Shown piece after piece: positions 1 through 9,425 of a stretch of 64,000 bases of DNA; positions within the stretch are counted from its first letter, which is position 1; every line of letters begins with the position of its first letter. Below the pieces are notes generated by a model. That model made no database searches and was not told the origin of the DNA. It saw only the letters and a list, made by a program, of their open reading frames with translations. The stretch lies in the NCBI GenBank assembly GCA_907165135.1, contig OU015567.1:9987001-10051000 (forward strand), in the 5' to 3' direction. Position numbers and translations under genes: made by a program. The DNA is from Oikopleura dioica (Eukaryota > Chordata > Appendicularia > Copelata > Oikopleuridae).

Positions 1-1654
1 AAAATCGGCAAAAATTCTTCGGAGAAAAAAGCAAACAGAGCCAAGGTGTGATACCATTATTCATGCAACGTGTGTAAATTGATTTCATTCTCTCAGGCGG
101 CGATCACTCGGCGACCTCGATAAAGACAAAATTGACAAAAAGAAGAGGACTCCCGAACCAAAGCAGAAACTCAATTTCGACGTGGAGTTGAGCTCTGACG
201 AGGAAATTGAGATCAATGTTCCAACAAGATTCAGAACCCCAGCGAAGAAACAAGTTGAAGAGAAAGTCTCCGATGATGAAAAAAATTTTGAGCTTCCGAA
301 GCCAAAAAATACATCTGAAACTAAGAAGACGTCAGATACCGACAGTGAAGTAGATGAGCTAGAAGCATTCTTTACGAAAATGAAAACGCCGTCACGGTCT
401 CTTCGTCCTGTATCGCCAGAAGACGAGTTGGAAGACTTCATCGTATCAGATAGCGAGGACGTAGGGGGAGAGGAAATATCCCATCGAGCAACGATAAACT
501 TCAATGAAACGACGATCTTGAACCCTGAGCCAGTTTACACTGATGATGAAGACAACAAAGAGAACTTTGAAGACTCGATCATGGAAGTCCCAACTCCTTC
601 CGATCCATTTTCTGACTCTTCCGACAAATTTATGAAAAATATCAGAGAATCAGCCAAAAAGAGTCGCAAGAAAAAAGAACATAAATTACCGAAATTCACA
701 GCGGGCGTAACTCCAGACAGTATACGGAAAATAATGAAGACCAATGTCCGTAACGAGCGATTAAACTCGCCCAAAACACCAAAGTCAAAAGCAGACAGAT
801 TGATGGACAAACAGCTATACCGGGATTTCTCTCCTAGAAAAACTCCGAGTAAAGTGTACACGACGCCCGTGAAGACGCCAACGATTAAAAAATCAGAAAC
901 GACCCCCTGCGGCTTCGATCAATGCATCCTTTATGATGTCGACCAGTGGTCGTCCAAGCGCTTGAAAGACAATTTGACTGAACTAATAGAAGAGATTTAC
1001 GAAACTATCAATCGCACGATTTTCGGACTAAAGCTTCCAGGCAAGGTCAGAACGTTTCGCTGAGAAAATTTGATAGCATAAATCAAAGGTTTTATAAGCG
1101 CTATAAAACGTACGTAAATACCTTCTGACCCATACAAAGTAAACGTAAAGCATCAGGGCGAGAATGTTTTTACGAGCAAGGACGGTCTCATGACAATCGT
1201 CTGGAACAAGCATTTGAGGTCCACCGCGGGGCGATGCCGTTCCGGAGTCGACAAATCGTCCGCAAAAAAGAAGTGCTCAGTTGAGCTAGCTCCCCATATT
1301 CTCGACACAGCACCTAGAATCAGAGATACACTTTTGCACGAGCTTATACATGCAGCAAACTGGATAATTGATGAAGATCCTCTTGCTGGGCACGGGCCAA
1401 AGTTCCGCGCTTGGGGTTTCAAATCGCTCAAAACGCATCCAGAGATTCCACCTGTGAAAACGACTCATTCCTATCAGATCAATTACAAGTATTGGTGGGA
1501 GTGCGAAAACATGGAAAGAGGCACTTGCACCGTCAAAATCGGCCGAAAGACGAATTCACTCAAGCTTGACCGCGTCCGCTGCGCCAAATGCGGGGGCAAC
1601 TTTGTTTACGTTAGGTTCAAGTACCATCAAAAAGAGAAAAGACTCAAAGTTTAA
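1..1654 (+). CDS. GCNA: GCNA/ACRC-like SprT metalloprotease, 5' truncated
   Basis: Exons read as <1..45, 97..1045 and 1157..1654; the 5' end lies outside the window. The long first part is acidic and Ser-rich, as expected for the disordered N-terminus of germ cell nuclear acidic protein. The last exon holds a SprT domain: zinc-protease motif HELIHAANW near 1337-1363, a downstream GHGPKFRAWG segment, then a zinc-ribbon-like CAKC pair near 1588-1599. The GCNA/Spartan family cleaves DNA-protein crosslinks in germ cells; that role is family knowledge. Splicing at 1045/1157 keeps frame and joins the SprT domain start. The earlier in-frame stop at 1061-1063 lies inside that intron. Function in this species is inferred. 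Confidence 0.85.
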
Positions 1655-1958
1655 TATTTAACTGCCTTATACTTATTCACATTCCCTTTTTACTAAAAAC
1701 GCCTCTTGTTATCAGAGCTCTTCCTTGATTGCAAAACCAATATTTTTCTAGAACCCGTCTCCCATTTTAATTTTTATGACTGTAACAAGCGTGTAGCTTT
1801 GACTACAAATTGCTTACTTTAACGCGTTCTGTGTGTGCACGACCGTTTCCTGATACAATCTACCGGTAAATCGCTGCCCGCCGAGTCAGAAAACGCGACT
1901 TTCTGAAGCGCACAGAAACAATTTCAATTTGTTTTCAAAGTTTTAATTTTCAGAGAAT
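1655..1958. other. intergenic, GCNA to NDE1
   Basis: About 300 bases without a convincing ORF. A pyrimidine-rich acceptor-like TTTTCAG lies a few bases before the NDE1 start, so the downstream mRNA may be trans-spliced or have a spliced leader exon. Nothing else recognised. Confidence 0.5.
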
Positions 1959-3377
1959 ATGAGCGCAAGTGAGTTTTCGTCAGTCGATGAGGAGCTCGCT
2001 CACTTCAAAAGTAGATACCTCGAGCTCAAGGAGGAATTCGACGAAATGTTGTCGATGAACAAAGATTACGAGGCCGAAATGGAGCAGCAAGTCGAAGAGC
2101 TGGAGCAAAAAGAGAAAACACTCCGGGCTGATAATCTGAGAATAACGCAAGAGCTGGAGCAGTACAGATCTAAACACAGAGAGAAGGAACAAACTCAAGA
2201 CTCTGAGATCTCGAGGCTGAAAAGCTCACTTGAACAAGAGACTCAATCTAAGGTGAAAACATCCTCTATTCAACTGTTCAAACTGATTTTAGAGAGAACA
2301 CGCAGCGAAGTGCCGCGCGTTGGAGCAAGAGCTAGACGACTATGACCGCAAGTATCGTCATTTAGCAACGTCCTTCGAAGAGATGCAGAAAAACTACGAA
2401 GCGGAAGTGGAGCGAAATGCGTTGCTGGAGACAGAAGTGTCTGAAGGCGTCAAATTAAAGGAGCTTCTGCAGCGAGAAAAGGACGAGAAACGCGACCTCA
2501 AATCCGAGCTAAAAATCCGATCAAGAATACCAGAGCCAAAACTAGAGACCATCACAAGTAGCGATAGTGACAAACAACCAATCTTGCCCAAACCGGATCT
2601 TGGCGGCGACAGAACGACAGGATCTCCAATAGCCGTCGTTAAACCAAGGTACCTTTTGCTATTCTGGTGGCTAGATCGTAGTACTCACGTGGTGTAGGAA
2701 TCCCATTCAAGCAATCATTTTTTTCTTTTTAACCGGCTCATTATTTGGCTTCCAAATTTGAGTGTAATAAACAGTTTCTCATCCCACCCCATTTGCGTGA
2801 AAAATTCCACCAAGTGGCAGTATAATTACTCACACCCTCTTTTTCTCATACAACCCTACTAGTGCCATAGAAGGCGTAAGAAGTCCTGCCTACGTCTCGG
2901 GTGTTGCTTCAAGGCGTAGCCAAACGATATCCAATCTTTCCTCACACGCTTCGAATTTGAACCAGACGCCGAGTTCTCCTGCTGCCTCAAACAGGGAGTC
3001 TCCTGGCTCTGCGCAACGACTTTCCGCTCTCACAATTGTTGGTGATCTGCTCAGAAAAGTTGGAGCGCTGGAAACAAAGCTTGCTTCATGCCGAACTTTC
3101 GTTCGACAAAGGTTAGTTTTCGTTCTGAAAATCTCAAAATGGACATTTTCTTAGTTCGGACGCGGTTAACACGCAAATTTCGACGACCCCCCGTCGGGGC
3201 GATTCCGCTTCCCGCACCTCACTCTCCGTTAACAACTCCCTTTCGTCAACTTACAGCACGCGAAGCCGTGGAACGCCGGACTCTGCGCGCATCGGAGAAC
3301 GACTAGACCCGGGGGTCAGCCGGAACCGCTCGCCAATTCCGTTCAATAAGCTCACCGCTCTCAACATCGCTCCTTGA
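1959..3377 (+). CDS. NDE1: NudE family dynein regulator (NDE1/NDEL1-like)
   Basis: Exons 1959..2252, 2293..2648, 2863..3111 and 3155..3377 give 373 residues with all phases consistent. NudE proteins bind LIS1 and cytoplasmic dynein in mitosis and nuclear migration. The first two exons form a long coiled coil; the segment [12 protein letters not shown] matches the end of the NudE coiled coil. The third exon carries the diagnostic [16 protein letters not shown] segment seen near the C-terminus of vertebrate NDE1/NDEL1. The last exon is a Ser/Arg/Thr-rich tail. The length is slightly above the vertebrate proteins (about 335-345). The start ATG follows a TTTTCAG acceptor. Whether it corresponds to NDE1 or NDEL1 cannot be told; one pre-duplication gene is likely. 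Confidence 0.9.
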
Positions 3378-3869
3378 TGCTCTCTGACGGCACCTGGTGA
3401 CCCCCGTGTGTAGCACATCCAATGTCCCGGACTCACATCAGTCATTAGCGACGTAACCGTCTTGCAATCTCACATGTTTCGTTTATAAAAACAATACACT
3501 ATCTCACTTTTTCTAACCATTTTACTGCAGTTTGTTGTTGATAAATTTTTTTGATTGCACTCTCTGTACAGTTCACAGTTACAGTAGCACGCTTTGTCAC
3601 TACGGATTTGAATATAAAAATGCACAAATTGTATCTTAGAATCCTTGTAAAATAAACAAAAATGCTCAAAATCCAAGTTGTTGTTTTTCGTTATTAATAA
3701 TTTGAAGCAGGATCGTGAACATTTTCTTGAGCATTTCTTAAAAAGATGGTTTAAATCTTGGCTAGATTAAGCGTGCTAGAACTGTGTCAGCTGTTTGTGC
3801 GCATCGGATGCATTTCTAAAAAATACAGCCCGTTCTATAACTAACAAATTCTTTGATTCAGAATAAAAT
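3378..3869. other. intergenic, NDE1 to 3870 gene
   Basis: About 490 bases. It contains an AATAAA-like poly(A) signal near 3651 and a CAG acceptor at 3859-3861 immediately before the next gene. No supported coding sequence. Confidence 0.5.
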
Positions 3870-4292
3870 ATGGGTTTGCTGGAAGTATTCCGTTCCAAAG
3901 TCGCGTACATCATCTCAGTCGGTGCATTCGTGCCAGCCTACTACTACCTGTCTTCTGACCGATTCAAGCTCAAGAATGATTACCAACAAGAATTCGTCAC
4001 GCAACAATTCGGCACTCAGAATTTGTCGTTTGCCGAATCCGCAATGGTTAAAAACGTTAATATTGCTCACTCGATGGCGCATCAAGAAGTAGAAGAACTG
4101 AAAAAAGCGAGACACAATACTTATCGTTTCTCGCATTTGTATGGCCGCTCTTACGAAACTGTAGAAAGTAACGAAGATAGGAAGGATATTCCTCTGTCAG
4201 TGCCGATGCAAGAAAAGGTTGATGGTCGTATCATGAGATCGAGGCAACGCGCGATGGAACGTCTTCGAGCAGGAGAAGATCAAAAAGCTTAA
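3870..4292 (+). CDS. small membrane-anchored protein, unknown
   Basis: Single exon, 140 residues, ATG eight bases after a TTTGATTCAG acceptor. Residues about 10-27 are hydrophobic and could anchor the protein in a membrane; the rest is charged, with an Arg-rich C-terminal helix. I do not recognise the family. It is the first cistron of a probable operon: its stop is only 75 bases before the Rab35-like ATG, with an ATAAA-type poly(A) signal and a TTTAG acceptor between them. In larvaceans, operon partners are often housekeeping genes, so a mitochondrial or organelle membrane role would not be surprising, but nothing in the sequence shows it. Confidence 0.75.
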   Translation: MGLLEVFRSKVAYIISVGAFVPAYYYLSSDRFKLKNDYQQEFVTQQFGTQNLSFAESAMVKNVNIAHSMAHQEVEELKKARHNTYRFSHLYGRSYETVESNEDRKDIPLSVPMQEKVDGRIMRSRQRAMERLRAGEDQKA

Positions 4293-4367
4293 TGATGATT
4301 CTTCTATGATTTCAAATAAATTTCCGTTTCAAAACTTTTTTGGTTCTTTTCAATTCCCTTGTTTAGA
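4293..4367 (+). promoter_or_regulatory. intercistronic region with trans-splice acceptor
   Basis: Seventy-five bases between a stop and the next ATG, holding an AAATAAAT poly(A)-like signal near 4313-4320 and a pyrimidine tract ending in TTTAG directly before AATG. This is the expected layout of a trans-spliced operon junction; trans-splicing itself is inferred. Confidence 0.6.
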
Positions 4368-5051
4368 ATGTCCGCGCCACACAAGCAACACGATCATTTG
4401 TTCAAGCTCTTGATTATTGGAAACGCGGGTGTTGGCAAAAGCTCGATTCTAGTGCGATTTGCCGACAACATTTTCACCCAGAGTTACATAACCACTATTG
4501 GAGTGGATTTCAAAATCAGAACGATTGAGGTGGAGGGCAAAAAGATCAAGCTTCAGGTGAGCTTTTAAAGAAACAAGTTAGCTTCAACTGTTTAGATTTG
4601 GGATACAGCGGGCCAGGAGCGATTCAGAACAATCACAGCGACGTATTACCGTGGCGCGCATGGAGTGGTGGTGGTGTACGATCTCACTGATGCAGAGTCA
4701 TTTACTGGCGTTCAAAAGTGGATTAACGAGATTCAAAATCATTGCGAAGACGTGCCAAGAGTGCTAGTCGGGAATAAAGTCGACTCGCCAAACAGAGTCG
4801 TCGAGAAAAACGGTAAAGAGGCGAATCATCTAAGAAATGCTATTTTTGAATTAGATGCGGACATGTATGCGCAGCAACAAAACATCAAATATTTCGAGAC
4901 GTCTGCCAAAAGCAACATTGGCGTGGAGGAAATGTTCACCGAAATCACTCGCCAGGCGCTGCATCAAAAAGTTCAGTCCTCGGCGCCGAGCAACGAGCCA
5001 ATAAAGCTAAATAACCAGCAACAGAAGCAAAAGAAACCCTGCTGCAAATAA
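4368..5051 (+). CDS. RAB35: Rab GTPase, Rab35-like
   Basis: Exons 4368..4556 and 4596..5051 (39-base intron), 214 residues. All small-GTPase motifs are present: P-loop GNAGVGKSS, switch [13 protein letters not shown]3 [12 protein letters not shown]4 NKVD and G5 ETSAK. The C-terminus CCK supplies two cysteines for geranylgeranylation. [16 protein letters not shown] and the KIRT stretch resemble Rab35, a regulator of endosome recycling and actin-linked membrane traffic. The G4-G5 spacer is about 15 residues longer than in vertebrate Rab35 and Gln-rich. The start is the ATG right after the intercistronic acceptor. Assignment to Rab35 rather than Rab1 is probable; a tree would settle it. Confidence 0.85.
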
Positions 5052-5897
5052 TAACTTGTACACTCTTGATCATAACTTACAAATTTTTCATTTTAACAAA
5101 AAAAGCTCGTGCGGTGACTTTTTAAAAACGCTTTATAAACGCGTCGTACTAGAATTTCAAAACCATAGTCAAATCAGTCATACTAATCATTCCAGTGAAT
5201 AAACAAAAAATAATGAATCGAAAGAGTAACTGTGATTAGATTTCAAAAAGGCTGAAAATGCGATTAATTACTCAGGCTTAAAATTACCGGTGAAACTTGG
5301 TCTTCGTCAAGAAAAAAAGTAGCTTCATTTTAAAATTTAACTTTTTATACCTTTTTGCGCGTTTTTGATTTTTCAATCAATGTCATTTTAAACAAAAATC
5401 TGTACCTAACTCTTTCGCTTCTCTTGCAAAACTGGGGCGAATCTTTCTGTGGGATTATGTGTATATTACTATTATAGATAAGTATATTCTCTCCCTCCTC
5501 CTCTTCAGCTGTTCATTTTCGCTCCTTCTGTTTATATTACTACATCAACTCATTAACACTATTTTTCGTTTTGGCGCTGAAAAGAGGGCCTTCTCAATTT
5601 CAACGATTAGGATTTTTAAATTTGCCAGCAACAGATTCCAATTTAAACTCATCCTCTGTTCTTTTTTTATCTCCTCGTTCAACAAAATACCATGATGGTA
5701 CATCCATCATTCAATCCTTTATTTCTTCTCCACTGGACGTTCTCTACATTTACCCAATTCAACCATTCATTCAATCTTTTCTTTTTATTCATCCAAATGC
5801 AATTTGTCCAGGACTCTATATCAGTGCCTTCCATAACATATTAAAAATATGAAAAACAAGAGTGTTTGATTCCTATAAAACATATGTTTCTTGCAGA
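5052..5897. other. intergenic, 3' of Rab35 and 5' of the PRPF19 operon
   Basis: About 850 AT-rich bases with pyrimidine tracts. ORFs in it have poor codon texture and no recognisable motif. The operon promoter probably lies here. A TTTCTTGCAG acceptor ends just before the PRPF19 ATG. Confidence 0.5.
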
Positions 5898-7864
5898 ATG
5901 TCAGAGTCAGCGAATGCGTCTTTGTTTGTTTGCGGGATTTCTGGGGAAACGCCAGAACAGCCGGTAGTTTCGCCTGTTTCAGGAAGGTTTCATGTAGAAG
6001 CATGCAGGTCTTTACAAATTCTTGCCAGACGTTCTTGAGCAAAATTCGATGCTCAAATCATGTTGAAACTAAGAAAGGTGCAATTTTCGAAAAGAGACTC
6101 ATCACAAAATGGATTCAAGAAAACGGAACCGACCCAGGTACTTTCTTGATCCTCGAGAAGCTCTCACAGCAATTTCTAGTGAACGACGCGCAGCTCGACA
6201 CTGATCAGCTGATCGAAGTTCGACCAGAGTCAATCGTCCGCCCTAAAGCGCCAAATCATACATCGATTCCCGCCATCCTCAAAGCTCTTCAAGATGAAAC
6301 GGATGCGATCATGCTCAACAAGTAAGACCACTACGCAAGCTCATTCATTATCCACCAATTCTAGCTATTCACAAAGAACACAGCTCCAAACAACGAGACA
6401 AGAACTCTCCCATGCTCTCTATCAGCATGACGCGGCATGTCGAGTTATTGCTCGACTTCAGAAAGAAACCAACGCGACGAGAGAAGCTCTTGCGACACTC
6501 AAGCCTTCTCAGGGTACCATGAATCTTCTTATACTTTGTCAAAATTTTTTTTCCTTTCAGCTCAAGTTCCGCACGAAGCAGATCCGGTCGAAGCCGACGG
6601 CGACATGGTCGAAGGTCTCTCAGAAGAAGTCATCGCGAAAATCGATCAAGAAAACGCTGCTCTCACCAAGGGCAGAAAAGAACTCGTCTCCAAGCGAAAG
6701 GCTGCTCTTTCTGGCGTCGAAAAGCTGCACAATTACACGACGCAAAATACACTCAAGGATTTGCACGCTCCTGGCAAGCACATTCTCTGCATGGACATGA
6801 GCAAGGCCGACAACACGAGAGTTGTCACCGGCGGTGCGGATAATACCGTCGTTGTGTATGATACGAAGGCAGGAGCTGTTCTATCGAAATTCGATGGACA
6901 CAAAGGCGAAGTGTCAAAAGTTGCGTATCACTCGACAAAGGATGTTGTTGCGTCGGCTTCGGATGATTCTACTGTCCGTGTTTGGTCATTGGAAGGTTAA
7001 AACGAGTTCTCTTATACCTGATAGTAAATATTTCCATTTCAGGTGGCTCCGGAGCTACAATTAAAGCTCACAAAGCTGCAGTTACTGGCATCTCCTACCA
7101 TCCACTTGGACAATACGTCCTTTCCAGCTCAAAAGATCAGACCTGGGCCTTTTCAGATATCGAATTAGGCAAGTTTACTCACTAGAGAACCCTGTCTAAT
7201 CAATAATTCAGGAAGTGTTCTGACGAAAGCAACAGAAAACGAGGCAAAGCTAGAATCTTGCGATTTCCATCCGGATGGTCTCTTCTTTGGCGTTGGAACT
7301 TCCACCGGCGGTGTGAAAATTTGGGATATCAAAAATCGCGTTGAAGTTGCCCCTTTCGCTGGCCATAAAGGACCAGTTAATGCAGTCGCATTTAGGTACA
7401 ATTTTTGATACCGCTTTATTTTATCATGTCCAATTCAGTGAGAATGGATATTATGTTGCTTCTGCAGCTGGTGGAAACGAGATTAAGATTTGGGACTTGA
7501 GAAAGTTGAAGGAAATCAAGTCGATCGTCATGAGAGAGGATGATTATGTTGTGAATGCTTTGAAGTAAGTTCACGAGCCTCAATTTAACCCAACTGAACT
7601 TAAGGTTCGATCCTTCCGGACAGTATTTGGGCGCTGCTGGACAGGATCTCCGTTTGTACATGGCAAAAACATGGGCTGAAATTACTTGCTACTCATCTCA
7701 CGAGGTAAAACACGGATCAATCACATTTGTTTATTTTTTAATTTCTTTAGGATGAGATTACTGGCTTGAGCTTCGGCGAAAACTGTGCTACTCTTGCATC
7801 GTGCTCTCGGGACTCAACTGTTAGGTTGTATGGCGACGCCGAAGCTGCCCCGATGGAATCGTAG
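5898..7864 (+). CDS. PRPF19: pre-mRNA-processing factor 19, U-box/WD40 E3 ligase
   Basis: Ten exons: 5898..5993, 6074..6137, 6180..6321, 6365..6513, 6561..6995, 7043..7168, 7212..7395, 7439..7564, 7605..7704 and 7751..7864, giving 511 residues (vertebrate protein 504). Order: N-terminal U-box ([33 protein letters not shown]), Prp19 coiled-coil region ([19 protein letters not shown]) and a C-terminal WD40 propeller ([26 protein letters not shown]). PRPF19 is the core of the NineTeen complex that activates the spliceosome. The first intron boundary (5994-6073) is less certain than the rest. Intron 7169-7211 begins GCAAGT, so it is a GC-AG intron. First gene of a likely four-gene operon. Confidence 0.92.
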
Positions 7865-8042
7865 AGCAATTGTACTGCCCCGGGAAAACAGAAGAAACAT
7901 ACGACCCAACTAGGAAAATTACATAAAAATTAACGTGCAACTTTTGTCACTCCATCATTTTCAATTGTCCTTGTCCCCTACAAAACTGCCGCCTGGAAAC
8001 GTTAACTTTTCCTTTGCTATTTGCGTTAACCATAGTTTCAGA
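7865..8042 (+). promoter_or_regulatory. intercistronic region PRPF19/POLR1C
   Basis: 178 bases from the PRPF19 stop to the POLR1C ATG. It ends with a GTTTCAG acceptor one base before the ATG. The distance is longer than the other junctions of this operon, so a separate promoter cannot be excluded. Confidence 0.45.
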
Positions 8043-9360
8043 ATGAATGTCAACAGTCTGAGTGCTCGCTATGTTGATGTTAAGGACGAGTACACGGCTC
8101 CACGAATCGGATCTTTGAATATAAACGACCAAAAGGAGCTCACGCTAAAACAGAAGATCGCACAGACAGAGATCGTTATTACATCCACGACGCAGTTTCC
8201 AGCTACATGTGTGAATCTAGAAGGAGAGTTGGAAAAGGTCGAATTCGACATCAGAGGCATTGACCCTGCAATGTCAAATACATTGCGGCGGATCATGATT
8301 GCCGAAGTACCGCAGATGGCCTTTGACAGAATTCTGATCTACAACAATACTACTTTAATTCAAGATGAAGTTCTCGCCCATCGATTAGGTAAAAATGTTT
8401 CTTAACTCTTGGTATGATCGAGATTAGGTCTGATTCCAATAAAAGCAGACTTCCGACAATTCAAAAATCGAGCACAAAAGGATATGACTTCCATTGACTG
8501 TACGAAGGCAGCTAATGTTAAAGGAGCAAAAGAAGAGGACTCGCTTTTGGTAGAAAATAATTGGTGTAAAACATATGTAACGCATTTCAGTTCCACCTAA
8601 AAGTCATTGGCAAGCATCAAAAGAATTCGACAAACCATGTACAAATTGTGGAATCTAGTGAGTTGAAGTGGTCGCCAGTTGGAAATCAGAAAGAAACGAT
8701 GAATGTAATGCCCTGCTTTCACGATATCACCATTGCCAAAATTAAGTATGATGTGAATAAAGAATGATGGCTCATAAAGATTCCTAGGCCAAAGCAAATT
8801 ATCGATATTGAGCTTCATGCATTCCGAGGGATTGGCCGGGACCACGCGAAATTTAGCCCAGGTAGAACTAATTTGATAATCAAATGAAATCTGATTAATT
8901 TTAGTCTGCACAGCTTTCTATCGACTTCTACCGACGATAGAATTCACAGAGCCGATCCGCGGAGACGATGCGGTCGAAATCCAGAAAATGTTTTCGCCTG
9001 GCACGGTTGAGATTATCGATGACGAAGCGAAAGTGGTCAACGTCAGGGTTGACGCCAACTCGCGAGAAGTCTTCCGTCACAAAAAATATAGGGTGAGTAA
9101 ATAGCCAAAAGCCGCAAAGCAGTAAATCTCACGAAAATGACCATGAGCACTCGTTCTCATCCATTTTTGGTATTTAGGACATTGTGAAATTGGGAAGAGA
9201 TCGCGAGGTCGCGCTGTTTTCAGTGGAAACCGTTGGTGCTCTCAGTCCGTGTGTGATCTTCAAGGAAAGCTGCAAGGTGTTGATGAATAAGTGCGATGTT
9301 TTCTTGGAGGAGCTGACGAGAACGCAGAATGATGTGAAAGATGAAATGAAAAATGAGTGA
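8043..9360 (+). CDS. POLR1C: RNA polymerase I/III subunit RPAC1 (AC40)
   Basis: Exons 8043..8388, 8428..8549, 8591..8745, 8788..8861, 8905..9092 and 9178..9360; 355 residues. It is the alpha-like subunit shared by RNA polymerases I and III that heterodimerises with AC19. The alpha motif appears as [20 protein letters not shown], followed by [20 protein letters not shown] and [20 protein letters not shown], all typical of RPAC1. The C-terminal part [15 protein letters not shown] returns to the dimerisation fold. All introns are 39-43 bases except the last (85). The next gene starts 65 bases after the stop. Confidence 0.93.
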
Positions 9361-9425
9361 CACACATGTGATGTGCGAATTCCATCCACTGAATGAGTCC
9401 TCCTTGATATCAATCCACTTTTAGA
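9361..9425 (+). promoter_or_regulatory. intercistronic region POLR1C/SDR39U1
   Basis: Sixty-five bases between stop and next ATG, ending in CACTTTTAG one base before AATG, as expected of a trans-splice acceptor in an operon. Confidence 0.55.

Noticed and set aside
85-504. Minus-strand ORF of 139 codons opposite GCNA
   Set aside because: Ser/Phe-rich shadow of an acidic, Glu-rich coding strand; no motif or splice context.
5459-5852. Overlapping plus-strand ORFs upstream of PRPF19
   Set aside because: AT-driven, hydrophobic low-complexity translations without start context or motifs.
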